A stretch of DNA of 64,000 nucleotides, from assembly GCF_018860915.1 (NCBI RefSeq), contig NZ_JAHKQD010000037.1, positions 1 to 64,000 of the forward strand, in the 5' to 3' direction. Made by a program: the position numbers and the translations under genes. Below the pieces are notes generated by a model. The model ran no database searches. It was given only the letters and a program-made list of their open reading frames with translations, and was not told the origin of the DNA. This document shows positions 18,614 to 28,566 of the stretch, in pieces (the stretch's first letter is position 1; each line of letters starts with the position of its first letter). This stretch comes from Colwellia sp. C2M11. Its GTDB lineage: Bacteria; Pseudomonadota; Gammaproteobacteria; Enterobacterales; Alteromonadaceae.

Positions 18614-19436
18614 ACTGAGTGCTATTCAGCTTAACTCTAAAGCTGATGTTAAGCACAACTTACAAGTTATAGAACAAAAACTTGTCAAGTTAACTAGCCA
18701 AAACACGCTAGCTACTTATGAGCAACATATTGTTGTTTTACCTGAATGTTGTTTATTTTTTGGTGCAAGAGATAATGCTCAGTTGTCGTTAGCCAAAGAG
18801 TCATCTGCTAATAATGACCTGCAAGTTGCATTAGGCGCTTTGGCAAAAAAGTATAAGGTCACCCTGATTGCCGGCTCCATTCCTCTGTTAACAGCTGAAG
18901 GAAACAAATTTACAAACAGTAGCTGTGCTTTTAATTCAAACGGAACATTAATAGGCCGTTATGATAAAATACATTTATTTGATGTAAGTGTTGCAGATAG
19001 TGAGAAAACTTATTGTGAATCACGATTTACTCATGCAGGTAGCACCCCTTACATAGTAAAAACACCTACTGTAAATATAGGTTTAACGATATGTTTTGAT
19101 TTACGTTTTCCAATGCTATTTCAAAGGCTAACAGCAATGGGAGCTGACATCATTACCGTGCCAAGTGCTTTTACGCGAGTTACAGGTAAAGCTCATTGGC
19201 AAACTTTATTGCAAGCAAGAGCGATAGAAAATCAAGTTTATATTATTGCTGCAGGACAAGAAGGCGTACACGAGAATGGAAGAGAAACTTGGGGGCATTC
19301 AATGATTATTAGCCCTTGGGGGGAAATTTTAGCTTCTATTGAAGAGGGAGAGGGAATTATTAGTAGTGATTTCCTCCCACAAGAAATTAAACGAATACGA
19401 GCAAGTATGCCATTAATGCATACTGCTAAAACCTAA
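18603..19436 (+). CDS. Nitrilase-superfamily carbon-nitrogen hydrolase (Nit-like amidase)
   Basis: Hydrolase of small amide or nitrile-type substrates. The Glu-Lys-Cys triad is visible: E48 in VLPECC, K122 in RYDKIHLFD and C164 in LTICFDLRFP. It has 277 residues, with the Nit-type ending WGEILASIEEGEG. Many Nit proteins clear deaminated glutathione, which is a plausible but unproven role here. The start overlaps yhdP by 11 bases. Two adjacent ATG codons (18603, 18606) follow GAGGAG at 18593-18598; the second has the better spacing. It is placed between yhdP and tldD. Confidence 0.9.
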   Translation: MMIKLSAIQLNSKADVKHNLQVIEQKLVKLTSQNTLATYEQHIVVLPECCLFFGARDNAQLSLAKESSANNDLQVALGALAKKYKVTLIAGSIPLLTAEGNKFTNSSCAFNSNGTLIGRYDKIHLFDVSVADSEKTYCESRFTHAGSTPYIVKTPTVNIGLTICFDLRFPMLFQRLTAMGADIITVPSAFTRVTGKAHWQTLLQARAIENQVYIIAAGQEGVHENGRETWGHSMIISPWGEILASIEEGEGIISSDFLPQEIKRIRASMPLMHTAKT

Positions 19437-19454
19437 TGTTAAGTTGAGTGATAA

Positions 19455-20909
19455 ATGAATAATGTTGAACAAGTTTTACTAGCTGATAGCCATATTGATG
19501 ATGATATTTTATCTAAAACATTAAATAGTATGATGGGACGTCAAGTTGATTTTGCTGATCTTTATTTCCAATCTAGTCAGCATGAATCATGGATGTTAGA
19601 AGATGGCATAGTAAAAGAAGGCTCTTATAATATCGAGCGAGGCGTAGGTGTACGTGCTATATCAGGTGAGAAAACAGGTTTTGCTTATTCTGATGATATA
19701 TCACCGTTAGCTTTACAAAAAGCGGCAGATGCAGCTAAAGGTATTGCTGATGCAGGGCAGGGCGGAAAAGTTCAAGCGTTTAAACGTCAGTCTCCAATTA
19801 AGGTTTATCAGTCAGTAGAGCCATTAGGTAGTTTAACGCAAGAACAAAAAATTGATTTATTACATCAGGTTGAAGCACATGCTAGGCAAATTGATAGTCG
19901 AGTAAGTCAGGTAATAGTGAGCCTTTCAGGGGTTTACGAAAAAGTGTTAGTAGCAGCAAGTGATGGTACTTATGGTACTGATATTCGACCTTTAGTACGT
20001 TTGAATTGCTCTGTGTTAGTCGAAGATAACGGTAAACGTGAACGAGCAAGCTCTGGTGGTGGTGCTAGAACTGATTATAGTTACTTTTTTGAATCAGTAT
20101 CAACGAATACAACGCAAGGAAAGCCTCGTTATTTAACTTACGCAGAAGAAGCAGTACGTCAAGCATTGGTTAATTTGGTTGCTGTTGATGCACCTGCAGG
20201 CACTTTTCCTGTAGTACTTGGTGCAGGCTGGCCGGGTGTATTATTACATGAAGCGGTAGGTCATGGCTTAGAGGGGGATTTTAATCGTAAAGGCTCTTCA
20301 ACTTTTTCAGGTAAAGTCGGTAGCAAGGTGTGCTCAGAGCTTTGTACTATTGTTGATGATGGTACTATGGCAAACCGTCGTGGCTCAGTGAATATAGACG
20401 ATGAAGGTACCCCAGGACAATATAATGTGTTAATTGAAAAAGGAATTTTAAAGGGGTACATGCAAGATAAGCATAATGCTTCATTAATGGGCGTAAAACC
20501 AACTGGTAATGGCCGACGTGAATCATATGCTCACTTACCTATGCCGCGTATGACTAATACTTATATGTTAGCAGGAGAGTCTGCTCCTGAAGATATTATT
20601 AAATCAGTCAAAAAAGGAATTTATGCGCCTAATTTTGCTGGTGGACAAGTAGATATTACCTCAGGGAAGTTTGTCTTCACTAGCTCTGAAGCGTATTTAA
20701 TCGAAAATGGAGAAATCACGACCCCTATCAAAGGAGCTACTTTAATAGGTAGTGGACCGGAAGCAATGAAAAATGTTTCTATGGTGGGTAATGATCTTCA
20801 ACTTGATGCTGGCGTTGGGGTGTGTGGTAAAGATGGTCAGAGTTTACCTGTTGGTGTTGGGCAACCAACTTTGAGAGTAGATGGTATCACCATTGGTGGC
20901 ACACAATAA
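19455..20909 (+). CDS. tldD: Metalloprotease subunit TldD
   Basis: Catalytic subunit of the TldD/TldE (PmbA) heterodimeric zinc protease, which degrades unfolded peptides and, in some bacteria, matures ribosomally made peptides or CcdA-like antitoxins. It has 484 residues with the metal-binding HExxxH motif in [13 protein letters not shown] and the C-terminal glycine-rich [17 protein letters not shown] segment. Its partner gene pmbA lies only 0.8 kb downstream, with the minus-strand darP between them. Confidence 0.97.
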   Translation: MNNVEQVLLADSHIDDDILSKTLNSMMGRQVDFADLYFQSSQHESWMLEDGIVKEGSYNIERGVGVRAISGEKTGFAYSDDISPLALQKAADAAKGIADAGQGGKVQAFKRQSPIKVYQSVEPLGSLTQEQKIDLLHQVEAHARQIDSRVSQVIVSLSGVYEKVLVAASDGTYGTDIRPLVRLNCSVLVEDNGKRERASSGGGARTDYSYFFESVSTNTTQGKPRYLTYAEEAVRQALVNLVAVDAPAGTFPVVLGAGWPGVLLHEAVGHGLEGDFNRKGSSTFSGKVGSKVCSELCTIVDDGTMANRRGSVNIDDEGTPGQYNVLIEKGILKGYMQDKHNASLMGVKPTGNGRRESYAHLPMPRMTNTYMLAGESAPEDIIKSVKKGIYAPNFAGGQVDITSGKFVFTSSEAYLIENGEITTPIKGATLIGSGPEAMKNVSMVGNDLQLDAGVGVCGKDGQSLPVGVGQPTLRVDGITIGGTQ

Positions 20910-20927
20910 ATAAACAGTGATTAGTTA

Positions 20928-20973
20928 CGAATTTAAAAACGAAATATTTACCATATTTTGTTTTTTAAATTCG
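20928..20973. terminator. Imperfect hairpin between convergent tldD and darP
   Basis: Arms at ~20928-20947 and ~20953-20973 pair over about 19 positions with one bulge and one mismatch. They are AT-rich, with A- and T-tracts in the stem on either side. Position between two converging genes fits a bidirectional terminator, but the stem has few G-C pairs. Confidence 0.4.
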
Positions 20974-21064
20974 ATGCTAATATGTTGCTTATAATGCTTT
21001 TATTTAGTGATTTTCGAAGGGGTAATTCACCATTGTTAACTTATTTGTATTCAGCTTTACGTCA

Positions 21065-21589
21065 CTAACTCATCTCTTTTAGGTAATCAAATAAGTTTCT
21101 GTAATGCTTACCCAATTTTTCGGCTTTTTTCTCTTTAGCGGCATTACGCACCAACTGCTTGAGTTTTTGACGATCCATTAGTGTAAATTCTGCTAATAAA
21201 CTTTCAACAGCGTCGTTACCTTCTTCTATTAATTCATCTCTTAAATTTTCTAAACGGACAAACTTAGCAGTTGCTTGTTGATGCTTATTTGCCATAACGT
21301 CGATGGCTTGATGAATAGGCTCAAGATCAGTTTCGAGTAATATTTTTGCAATATGTCGAATATGACGACGAAGTGCTTCATGCTTGTTTCTAATTTTATC
21401 AGCTACAACCATTGCATCTTTTAAGTCGTCACTTAATGGAATTAAGCTACGTTGATGTTTGGACATTTCTACCAAAGATTGAGCGAAATCTTGTAATTGA
21501 TGCATTTCCCTCTTTATTTCTGTTTTACTTTTTAATTCTTCGTCCATTTCTGGTGTTAAGTCGTCGATATCGTTGGCTGACTGGGGCAT
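21065..21589 (-). CDS. darP: Ribosome-associated protein DarP (YjgA/DUF615)
   Basis: Late 50S-subunit assembly factor known in E. coli as YjgA/DarP. It has 174 mostly helical, charged residues. It begins with an acidic leader (DDLTPEMDEELKSKTEIKRE) and contains RNKHEALRRHIRHIAKIL and the C-terminal LKQLVRNAAKEKKAEK segment typical of DUF615. It is divergent from pmbA with a 151-base gap, the conserved arrangement. Confidence 0.93.
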   Translation of the reverse strand: MPQSANDIDDLTPEMDEELKSKTEIKREMHQLQDFAQSLVEMSKHQRSLIPLSDDLKDAMVVADKIRNKHEALRRHIRHIAKILLETDLEPIHQAIDVMANKHQQATAKFVRLENLRDELIEEGNDAVESLLAEFTLMDRQKLKQLVRNAAKEKKAEKLGKHYRNLFDYLKEMS

Positions 21590-21740
21590 AATGGTTACTA
21601 ATGTAATTTATATAAATATTACCTTTATTATAGCTTGAATTTAAATGCGCAAAAACTAATAAAGTAATATTTTGAATCTAAACCTTAGCTTAAATCTAAT
21701 TTTAAACTCAAAACGCAGCAAATAAGTAGATAAAAACATT

Positions 21741-23120
21741 ATGACGAAAGTAAACCAACCTGTGGATCCATTAATCGAACAACTTGGCCAAGTAAAAAAT
21801 CGAGTGGCTAAAGTTCTTGAACTTGCTAAATCTTTAGGCGCAGATGGTGCTGAGGTAGCGATGAGTCGTCAACAAGGATTAAGTGTTGGCACTCGTCTTG
21901 GTGAAGTTGAAAATGTAGAGTTTACGAACGATGGTGCTTTAGGCATAACTGTTTATCAACAAGGCCGTAAGGGGAGCGCATCAACGGCTGATTTATCAGA
22001 AAAGGCACTGACTCAAGCGGTTGAAGCTGCTGTTAATATCGCTAAATATACATCTGTTGATGATTGCTCGGGTTTAGCTGATAAAGAATTGCTTGCAATG
22101 AAACCACTAGACTTAGATTTATATTACCCTAAAGATCTAAGCACTGAACAAGCGATAGAAATAGCAAAAGAATGCGAACGTAGTGCCTTAGATAGTGATA
22201 AACGTATAACCAATTCAGATGGCGCAAATTTAGATTGTTTTTCAGGTTTTAAAGTTTATGGTAATAGTCACGGGCAATTAGTTGATTATCCTAGTTCAAG
22301 ACATAGTATAAGCTGTGTGGTGATTGCAGGGAATGGTGATGACATGCAGCGTGACTACGCTTATGACGTTAATCGTGACTTTTCATTATTAGATAGCGGT
22401 GTAGATATTGGGACCAAAGCGGCGAGCGAAGTTATATCACGCTTAAATCCACAAAAGTTATCGACTATGAAAGTTCCAGTATTGTTCCGCTCTGATATTG
22501 CGAATACAGTATGGGGACATTTTATTTCTGCAATTAGTGGTGGTAATTTATATCGTAAATCATCATTTTTACTAGATGCTATAGGTAAAGATGTTTTCCC
22601 TAACTTCTTGTCTATTCATGAGCGACCTCATATACCTAAAGCATTGGCAAGTAGTGCTTTTGATAGTGAAGGTGTGTTAACTAAAGACAGAGATATCATT
22701 ACTAATGGTTCGCTACAAAGCTATCTTTTAACGAGTTATTCTGCTCGTAAATTAGGTTTAACGACTACCGGGCATGCTGGTGGAATTCATAATTGGTTAG
22801 TAAAAGATAAGAATGTTGCATCTAAAGGAAGTAAAGCTGCAGATTTTGATGCCATGTTAAAAACCTTAGGCACAGGCTTATTAGTTACTGAATTAATGGG
22901 ACAAGGAGTAAACGTTGTGAATGGCGATTATTCTCGTGGGGCTGCAGGTTTCTGGGTCGAAAATGGAGAGATTGCTTATCCTGTAAGTGAAATTACTATT
23001 GCTGGTAATTTAGAACAAATGTTTAAAGGGATTATTGCCGTTGGCTCTGACCTTGATAAGCACGGTAGTATTAGTACTGGCTCAATACTCATTGATGAGA
23101 TGCAAATAGCTGGTCAATAA
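21741..23120 (+). CDS. pmbA: Metalloprotease subunit PmbA (TldE)
   Basis: Non-zinc partner of TldD, needed for the protease complex. It has 459 residues with the TldD/PmbA fold but no HExxxH. Family segments include DGAEVAMSRQQGLSVGTRLG near the N-terminus, TVWGHFISAISGGNLYRKSS in the middle and GAAGFWVENGEIAYPVSEIT near the end. It lies alone on the plus strand, followed by the converging mgtE. Confidence 0.96.
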   Translation: MTKVNQPVDPLIEQLGQVKNRVAKVLELAKSLGADGAEVAMSRQQGLSVGTRLGEVENVEFTNDGALGITVYQQGRKGSASTADLSEKALTQAVEAAVNIAKYTSVDDCSGLADKELLAMKPLDLDLYYPKDLSTEQAIEIAKECERSALDSDKRITNSDGANLDCFSGFKVYGNSHGQLVDYPSSRHSISCVVIAGNGDDMQRDYAYDVNRDFSLLDSGVDIGTKAASEVISRLNPQKLSTMKVPVLFRSDIANTVWGHFISAISGGNLYRKSSFLLDAIGKDVFPNFLSIHERPHIPKALASSAFDSEGVLTKDRDIITNGSLQSYLLTSYSARKLGLTTTGHAGGIHNWLVKDKNVASKGSKAADFDAMLKTLGTGLLVTELMGQGVNVVNGDYSRGAAGFWVENGEIAYPVSEITIAGNLEQMFKGIIAVGSDLDKHGSISTGSILIDEMQIAGQ

Positions 23121-23160
23121 CTGAGCTTAATACGTTGTAATCAGAGCCCCTTTAACTGTA

Positions 23161-23196
23161 AACCGTATGCGTAGGATTTAGTCTGCACATACGGTT
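23161..23196. terminator. Short hairpin between convergent pmbA and mgtE
   Basis: Perfect 9-base arms (23161-23169 and 23188-23196) flank an 18-base loop in the 98-base gap between two converging genes. There is no strong U-run on either side, so termination is only suggested by position. Confidence 0.3.
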
Positions 23197-23218
23197 AATT
23201 GAATATAAAAGTAAAAGC

Positions 23219-24577
23219 TTAGGTTAAAAGTATTGTTGCGGTACCTAAAAAGGCAAAAATACCGACAACATCAGTAACCGTGGTAATAATAACGCTGCCA
23301 GCAAGTGCCGGGTCAATATTCAAACGCTTAAGTAATAATGGAATTGCGACCCCCGCTAAACCTGCGGCGGTCATATTCATCAACATAGCAAAAGCTATGA
23401 CAACGCCTAGCATTAAATCTTGTTTCCAAATAGCAACAACTGAAGCTATTAATAAAGCCCAAATTATGCCGTTGAGGAAGCCAATCGCGACTTCTTTATG
23501 TAATAGCGCGCGCGCATTACTATTACCAACATGGCCTAATGCCATACCACGTATAACTAAGGTTAAGGTTTGATTACCGGCTACGCCACCCATACTTGGC
23601 ACTAACGAGTTAAGTACTGCTAGTATTGCTAATTGCTGAAATAACCCTTCGAACATACTTGTAACGGCTACTGCAAATAAGGCGGTAATTAAGTTTACCC
23701 CTAGCCATAAAGAGCGTTGTTTAGTACTTTTTAATACAGGAGCAAATGTATCGGCTTCATCATCTAAACCTGCCATACTCATCATAGAATGCTCTGCATC
23801 TTCACGAATTATATCAATAACATCATCAATGGTGATACGACCAAGTAAGTGGCCTTTTTTATCAATGACAGGAGCAGAAAACCAGTCATGCTTTTCAAAC
23901 AATTGCGCAACATCATGTTCACTCATATTAGCTTGTACAGCTTCTATTTCTGCATCAATCAACTTGGAAATGATAACCTCAGGTTTAGCGGTTATAATAG
24001 CGGCTAGTGACACAGCACCAATGAAGTGATTACTTCGGTCGACGACATAAAATGAGTCTGTTGCTTCAGGTAGTTGACCTTTTAAGCGTAAATAGCGTAA
24101 TACTACGTCAACACTTACCTCAGGTTGTAGCGTAATGGTATCAGTGTTCATGATACCACCTGCGGTCTCTTTGTCATAAGATAGCGCAGTTTCTACCCGT
24201 GCTCTATCCTGAGAGTCCATAGAATCGAGAACTTTTCTATAAACAGTATCAGGTAAGGTACGTAACACTTCTGCTAGATCATCAACATCCATACCTTCAG
24301 CAACGGCAGCCAGTTTTTCAGGCTGCATGCTTTGTAAAATGCCTTTACGTACTTCTTCATTTAATTCTTCAAGTACTTCACCATGGTGTTCAGCATCAAT
24401 AAGTTGCCATAACAATGCGCGACTCTTAGCTGGAGAAGACTCAAGGAATAGCGCGAGATCATAGGCAGACATGTCTTGTAATAATTTGCGTACATAGACA
24501 AACATACCACCATCAAGTGCTTCATTAATTTGGTGTAGTCTTTCTTGAATATATTCTTGTTCTATTAGATCCGGCAT
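23219..24577 (-). CDS. mgtE: Magnesium channel/transporter MgtE
   Basis: Mg2+-gated channel of the inner membrane. It has an N-terminal helical sensor domain, a tandem CBS pair (~135-255, with APVIDKKGHLLGRITIDDVI) and a C-terminal five-helix pore. Pore residues include NSLVPSMGGVAGNQTLTLVI and the end segment ITTVTDVVGIFAFLGTA. The reading frame extends to a GTG at 24628. I place the start at ATG 24577 because the resulting 452 residues match the usual family length and the start MPDLIEQEY resembles relatives. A 349-base untranslated stretch separates it from npr upstream. Confidence 0.93.
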   Translation of the reverse strand: MPDLIEQEYIQERLHQINEALDGGMFVYVRKLLQDMSAYDLALFLESSPAKSRALLWQLIDAEHHGEVLEELNEEVRKGILQSMQPEKLAAVAEGMDVDDLAEVLRTLPDTVYRKVLDSMDSQDRARVETALSYDKETAGGIMNTDTITLQPEVSVDVVLRYLRLKGQLPEATDSFYVVDRSNHFIGAVSLAAIITAKPEVIISKLIDAEIEAVQANMSEHDVAQLFEKHDWFSAPVIDKKGHLLGRITIDDVIDIIREDAEHSMMSMAGLDDEADTFAPVLKSTKQRSLWLGVNLITALFAVAVTSMFEGLFQQLAILAVLNSLVPSMGGVAGNQTLTLVIRGMALGHVGNSNARALLHKEVAIGFLNGIIWALLIASVVAIWKQDLMLGVVIAFAMLMNMTAAGLAGVAIPLLLKRLNIDPALAGSVIITTVTDVVGIFAFLGTATILLT

Positions 24578-24926
24578 AGATATCTTACTTGAGCGTAGGG
24601 AATGATAAATACCAACGCTATTAAACACTTGAGAGTGGGTGTGTAATAGACTTAATATTTTTTATTATGGTTAAGTTTATCGTAACTTAGCGTTTCTTTC
24701 AGCTTTTTTACTTATTTAACTTGAACTTGGTTTAAGATATTTTTAATTAATTGAAAATATTAAGAATCTTACTTTTACTATACTCATGCTTGATAGTTTT
24801 CTACTTTTGACCTGCAAGCAGTAGGGAAAATCGAGCGTCAATAGCTAGTCTATCGCACGTAAATTTAATGATGAACGCAGGTAAATAGCTGTTTGAGGAA
24901 TATTTATTAAGCCGATCTTGGGCTAT
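24578..24926 (-). other. Long non-coding leader upstream of mgtE
   Basis: About 350 bases lie between the end of npr and the mgtE ATG, both on the minus strand. There is no open frame of note. The half nearest mgtE is AT-rich. The distal part (24811-24886) is less so and has short complementary segments (acctgc and gcaggt) about 65 bases apart. It should contain the mgtE promoter, and there is room for a regulatory leader. I cannot match it to a known riboswitch. Confidence 0.35.
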
Positions 24927-25235
24927 TTATTCATCTTCATCAAACTTAGCTTCAATCAGCTGGCTTATAGCTTCTAATGCAGCGGGTGCATCGGTTCCTT
25001 GAGCGGTGACTGTTACATTTTTTCCTTGTCCACCAGCTAAGAGCATTATGGCCATTATGCTATTGGCGTCAGCTTCTTTTTCTTCTAATGATAGGGTTAT
25101 TTGGGCGGAGAATTTCTGACAAAGTAAGGCTAATTTACTTGCAGCTCGGGCATGTAAGCCAAGTTTGTTAATTATAGTTAATTCTTTACTGACGATGATA
25201 TCATCATGGTTCTTGTTATGCTTTTGAATAGACAT
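24927..25235 (-). CDS. ptsO: Nitrogen-PTS phosphocarrier NPr
   Basis: HPr-like carrier that passes phosphate from EI-Ntr to PtsN. It has 102 residues. The active-site His 28 lies in NKLGLHARAASKL, and the regulatory helix region reads EADANSIMAIMLLAGG. It has about 12 more N-terminal residues than E. coli NPr, and Ala rather than Pro follows HAR. It is the last gene of the rpoN-hpf-ptsN-rapZ-npr run, 8 bases after rapZ. Confidence 0.95.
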   Translation of the reverse strand: MSIQKHNKNHDDIIVSKELTIINKLGLHARAASKLALLCQKFSAQITLSLEEKEADANSIMAIMLLAGGQGKNVTVTAQGTDAPAALEAISQLIEAKFDEDE

Positions 25236-25243
25236 AATGAGTT

Positions 25244-26098
25244 TTACTCTTTAATTTTCTTAATGTCTCGATGATGAGTTTGAACATGTTGTTGTTCTTT
25301 ACTAAAGTTCTTTGCTAATAAATCAGCAATATAAACAGAGCGGTGTTTCCCACCCGTACAACCAATTGCAATAGTAACATAACTACGGTTATTGCGTTCT
25401 AGATGGGGTAACCAAGTCATCATAAAACTATTAATTTGCCAAATAAACTTTGTCACAATTGGCTGACTAGAAAGGAAGTCTTTTACTGGTTGCTCTAAAC
25501 CTGTAAAAGGTTTTAGTTCAGTTTCCCAATGAGGATTAGGAAGAAAGCGTGCATCGAATACATAATCAGCATCAGCAGGAATACCGTGTTTAAAGCCAAA
25601 AGACTCGAAGACTAAAACCATTTTACCGGTTTTCTTTCCAAGAATTCTTTCTCGTACCAAGTCAGCTAATTGGTGCGGAGTTAGCTGGCTGGTATTGATA
25701 TATAAGTCGGCATTGGTAGAAATAGGTGCTAATAGTTTCTTTTCGAGTGATATCGCTTGGTCTAGCGCAATATTCTCTTTAATTAGAGGATGTAAGCGCC
25801 TTGTTTCACTAAAACGACGAATAAGGTCATTGTCATCTGCATCTAAAAATAATGTCGTTACATCAACTGCATCAGGTAAATATTCAATGATCTCTACAAT
25901 ATCCTTAGGATTGTTAGGTAAGTTACGAACATCTAGGCTTACTGCAACATTGTCATAATCATTAATCACGGTATGGGTTAATGCAGGTAGTAAATTAACA
26001 GGAATATTATCAACACAATAATATCCTAAATCTTCTAATACTCTTAATGCAACTGATTTCCCTGAGCCAGAGCGGCCACTAACAATGATAAGTTTCAT
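25244..26098 (-). CDS. rapZ: RNase adapter protein RapZ
   Basis: Nucleotide-binding protein that in enterobacteria directs RNase E to the GlmZ small RNA, tuning glucosamine-6-phosphate synthesis. It has 284 residues with an N-terminal Walker A (GRSGSGKS, residues 8-15), the DVRNLPNNP segment and a C-terminal domain with IGCTGGKHRSVYIADLLA. Whether GlmY/GlmZ exist in this organism cannot be told from the window. It sits between ptsN (71 bases upstream) and npr. Confidence 0.96.
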   Translation of the reverse strand: MKLIIVSGRSGSGKSVALRVLEDLGYYCVDNIPVNLLPALTHTVINDYDNVAVSLDVRNLPNNPKDIVEIIEYLPDAVDVTTLFLDADDNDLIRRFSETRRLHPLIKENIALDQAISLEKKLLAPISTNADLYINTSQLTPHQLADLVRERILGKKTGKMVLVFESFGFKHGIPADADYVFDARFLPNPHWETELKPFTGLEQPVKDFLSSQPIVTKFIWQINSFMMTWLPHLERNNRSYVTIAIGCTGGKHRSVYIADLLAKNFSKEQQHVQTHHRDIKKIKE

Positions 26099-26168
26099 AT
26101 TTTTAAGTTCCGCATGAATTAGCTATGCATTAGGTTTTATTGTGTAGAAATATATTTCAACTTATTGA

Positions 26169-26621
26169 TTAAGCGGTTTGTTGAATAAGATCAAACATCT
26201 CTTGTTGGCTGGTGCATTTACGAACTTTTTTAGCTGTTTTGCGATCACTAAATAATTTGGCAATACTTTGCAACGTTTCTAAATGCGCTTGCGTATTGTC
26301 TTCAGGTACAAATAGGCAAATAAATATATCAACAGGTCTATTATCAATTGCATCGAAGTCAATTGCGTTTTCAGTAGTTAAAAACACGGCAATAGCTTTG
26401 TCTGTATTGTTTAGTCTGCCGTGAGGGATAGCGATACCGTTGCCGATACCAGTACTCCCCATTTTCTCTCTATTCATTAAGCTATCTAATAGATCTGTTG
26501 GGTTAGAGTCAATTAGTTCATTGGCGGCAAGTTGGCAAATTAGTTCAAGTAAACGCTTTTTGCTTTGAACTGGAACTGCACAACGTGTGCAGTTCAGTGT
26601 TAATATATTTTGTAGTGTCAT
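26169..26621 (-). CDS. ptsN: Nitrogen-PTS EIIA protein PtsN
   Basis: Terminal phosphoacceptor of the nitrogen PTS, a regulator of potassium transport and other targets. It has 150 residues, a single EIIA domain with active His 67 in GIAIPHGRLNN and the segment MNREKMGSTGIGNG before it. The start is 18 bases after the hpf stop. Order and length match the E. coli rpoN operon. Confidence 0.96.
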   Translation of the reverse strand: MTLQNILTLNCTRCAVPVQSKKRLLELICQLAANELIDSNPTDLLDSLMNREKMGSTGIGNGIAIPHGRLNNTDKAIAVFLTTENAIDFDAIDNRPVDIFICLFVPEDNTQAHLETLQSIAKLFSDRKTAKKVRKCTSQQEMFDLIQQTA

Positions 26622-26638
26622 AATTATAATGGATAAAA

Positions 26639-26926
26639 CTAATGTTGTGTTATTTTGCCTTTGTATTTGAGTACTTGGCGATCTAGTTTATCCACCAAAG
26701 TATCTATCGAGGTATACATATCAGCACTTACTGCTGAAGCATGAATTTCACTGCCTTTTAAATGTATAGTTGCTTCAGCTATCTGTTCTAACTTTTCAAC
26801 AGTCAAGACTACATGAACATTATTGATATGATCAAAATGTCGCTCTAATTTAGCTAATTTTGTTTCAACACAATCGCGTAATGATGACGTTACTTCTACA
26901 TGGTGACCGGTAAGGTTAATTTGCAT
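26639..26926 (-). CDS. hpf: Ribosome hibernation promoting factor (short HPF)
   Basis: Small protein that binds the 30S decoding region and promotes 100S dimers in stationary phase. It has 95 residues, the short form, beginning MQINLTGHHVEVTSSLRDCV and ending in a Lys-rich helix DKLDRQVLKYKGKI. It lies 44 bases after rpoN, the standard position. Confidence 0.96.
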   Translation of the reverse strand: MQINLTGHHVEVTSSLRDCVETKLAKLERHFDHINNVHVVLTVEKLEQIAEATIHLKGSEIHASAVSADMYTSIDTLVDKLDRQVLKYKGKITQH

Positions 26927-26970
26927 AAGTATGTTCCTTCTCTAGTTAATTCAGAAAATAAAGTCACAGG

Positions 26971-28482
26971 CTATAATAAACTCTTACGTTGGTTGGACGG
27001 TGGTATAGATAAGGATTCACGATACTTAGCTATAGTACGTCTAGCAACATTAATTCCTTGTTGCGCTAGTAAGTCTGCCATTTTGCTATCACTGAGCGGT
27101 TTAGCGGGTGTTTCTGCTAAAATGAGTTTTTTAATTAATGAACGTATGGCAGTTGATGAACATTCACCTCCATTTTCGGTACTAACATGACTTGAAAAAA
27201 AGTATTTTAATTCAAAAATACCTCTAGGCGTGTGCATATATTTTTGCGTAGTTACGCGAGATATAGTTGACTCATGCATATCCACGGCTTCAGCAATATC
27301 ATTTAATACCATAGGTCGCATCGCTTCAGCGCCATGTTCTAAAAAGCCTTGTTGACGTTGTACAATGCAGTTAGATACTTTAAGTAAAGTATCATTACGT
27401 GACTCTAAACTTTTAATAAACCATTTAGCTTCTTGTAAGTTTGTTCGAATAAACTGTCCGTCATTACTAGAAGATTTTGTTGTTTTTGTCATGGCAGCAT
27501 ATTGTTGATTTACTGATAGCTTAGGAGCAGTATCAGGGTTTAATTCGACAACCCAACGACCATTTTTCTTTTCTACGGAAACATCAGGAATAACATATTG
27601 ATCATCGCTTTTCACTACTGCATCACCAGGACGAGGATTTAAGCTCTGTATCAAACGCATTACTTCACGTAACTGTTCTTCTTTGAGGCGAGTTTTACGC
27701 ATTAATTGTCGATAGTCACGATTACCGAGTAAGTCGATATGCTCGCCGATAATTAATTTACTTTCTTTTAAGTAAGGGGTTTCAGGATCAAACTGATTTA
27801 ATTGAATAATTAAACAATCAGCGATAGAACGGGCTGCAACACCAACAGGATCAAAGACATTAATACGTTTTAATACCGCTTCGACTTCATCAAGTTCCAG
27901 TCCTTCTATACCAACACTTTCTAATATTTCTTCACTCGATATCGTAAGATAACCTGCTTCATCAACAGCCTCTATAATAGCGATAGCAACCGTGCGATCA
28001 GTTTCTGAAAATGGCGTTAATTCCATTTGCCATAAAAGGTGATCTTGTATTGAATCGATCGTTTCACCTTGATAGGTGTAATCTTCACTTGGGCTACTAA
28101 TTGCCCCTGTATTTGACGTACCAGCACTGTAACTTTCTTCCCAAGTTGTATCAATGTTCAACTCTTCTGGTATGTCATTTTTCTCCATTGCTTCTGTTGT
28201 ACTTATCTCATCAATAGAGGCTGATGAATCTTCACTTCCATCACTGGTAGATCGTTCTGTGATGGTGGCTGAAAAAGCTTCTTCAAGTTTATCTCTACTA
28301 TCCTCTGAATTATTATCTGAGGTTTCTTGATCATTAATTTCAAGCAGAGGATTACTTTCAAGTACTTCTTGAATTTCTTGTTGAAGCTCTAACGTCGATA
28401 ACTGCAAAAGCTTTATAGCTTGTTGCAGTTGTGGCGTCATGGTTAGTTGTTGTCCTATCCGGAGTTGCAGAGTTGGGCGCAT
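26971..28482 (-). CDS. rpoN: RNA polymerase sigma-54 factor RpoN
   Basis: Alternative sigma factor for -24/-12 promoters that need AAA+ activators. It has 503 residues. The N-terminal Gln/Leu-rich region I reads [20 protein letters not shown]. An acidic, Ser-rich region II is long (~50-140). The core-binding domain and helix-turn-helix ([17 protein letters not shown]) follow, and the C-terminal RpoN box reads [12 protein letters not shown]. It is preceded by lptB with an 84-base gap that may hold its own promoter. Confidence 0.97.
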   Translation of the reverse strand: MRPTLQLRIGQQLTMTPQLQQAIKLLQLSTLELQQEIQEVLESNPLLEINDQETSDNNSEDSRDKLEEAFSATITERSTSDGSEDSSASIDEISTTEAMEKNDIPEELNIDTTWEESYSAGTSNTGAISSPSEDYTYQGETIDSIQDHLLWQMELTPFSETDRTVAIAIIEAVDEAGYLTISSEEILESVGIEGLELDEVEAVLKRINVFDPVGVAARSIADCLIIQLNQFDPETPYLKESKLIIGEHIDLLGNRDYRQLMRKTRLKEEQLREVMRLIQSLNPRPGDAVVKSDDQYVIPDVSVEKKNGRWVVELNPDTAPKLSVNQQYAAMTKTTKSSSNDGQFIRTNLQEAKWFIKSLESRNDTLLKVSNCIVQRQQGFLEHGAEAMRPMVLNDIAEAVDMHESTISRVTTQKYMHTPRGIFELKYFFSSHVSTENGGECSSTAIRSLIKKLILAETPAKPLSDSKMADLLAQQGINVARRTIAKYRESLSIPPSNQRKSLL

Positions 28483-28566
28483 CTACGTTGTCTTAATTCC
28501 TGTTATTATTGTTTATAGTTACTAACTTAGAGCAAGTATAGTCTACGAATTTATTATATATGTTAA

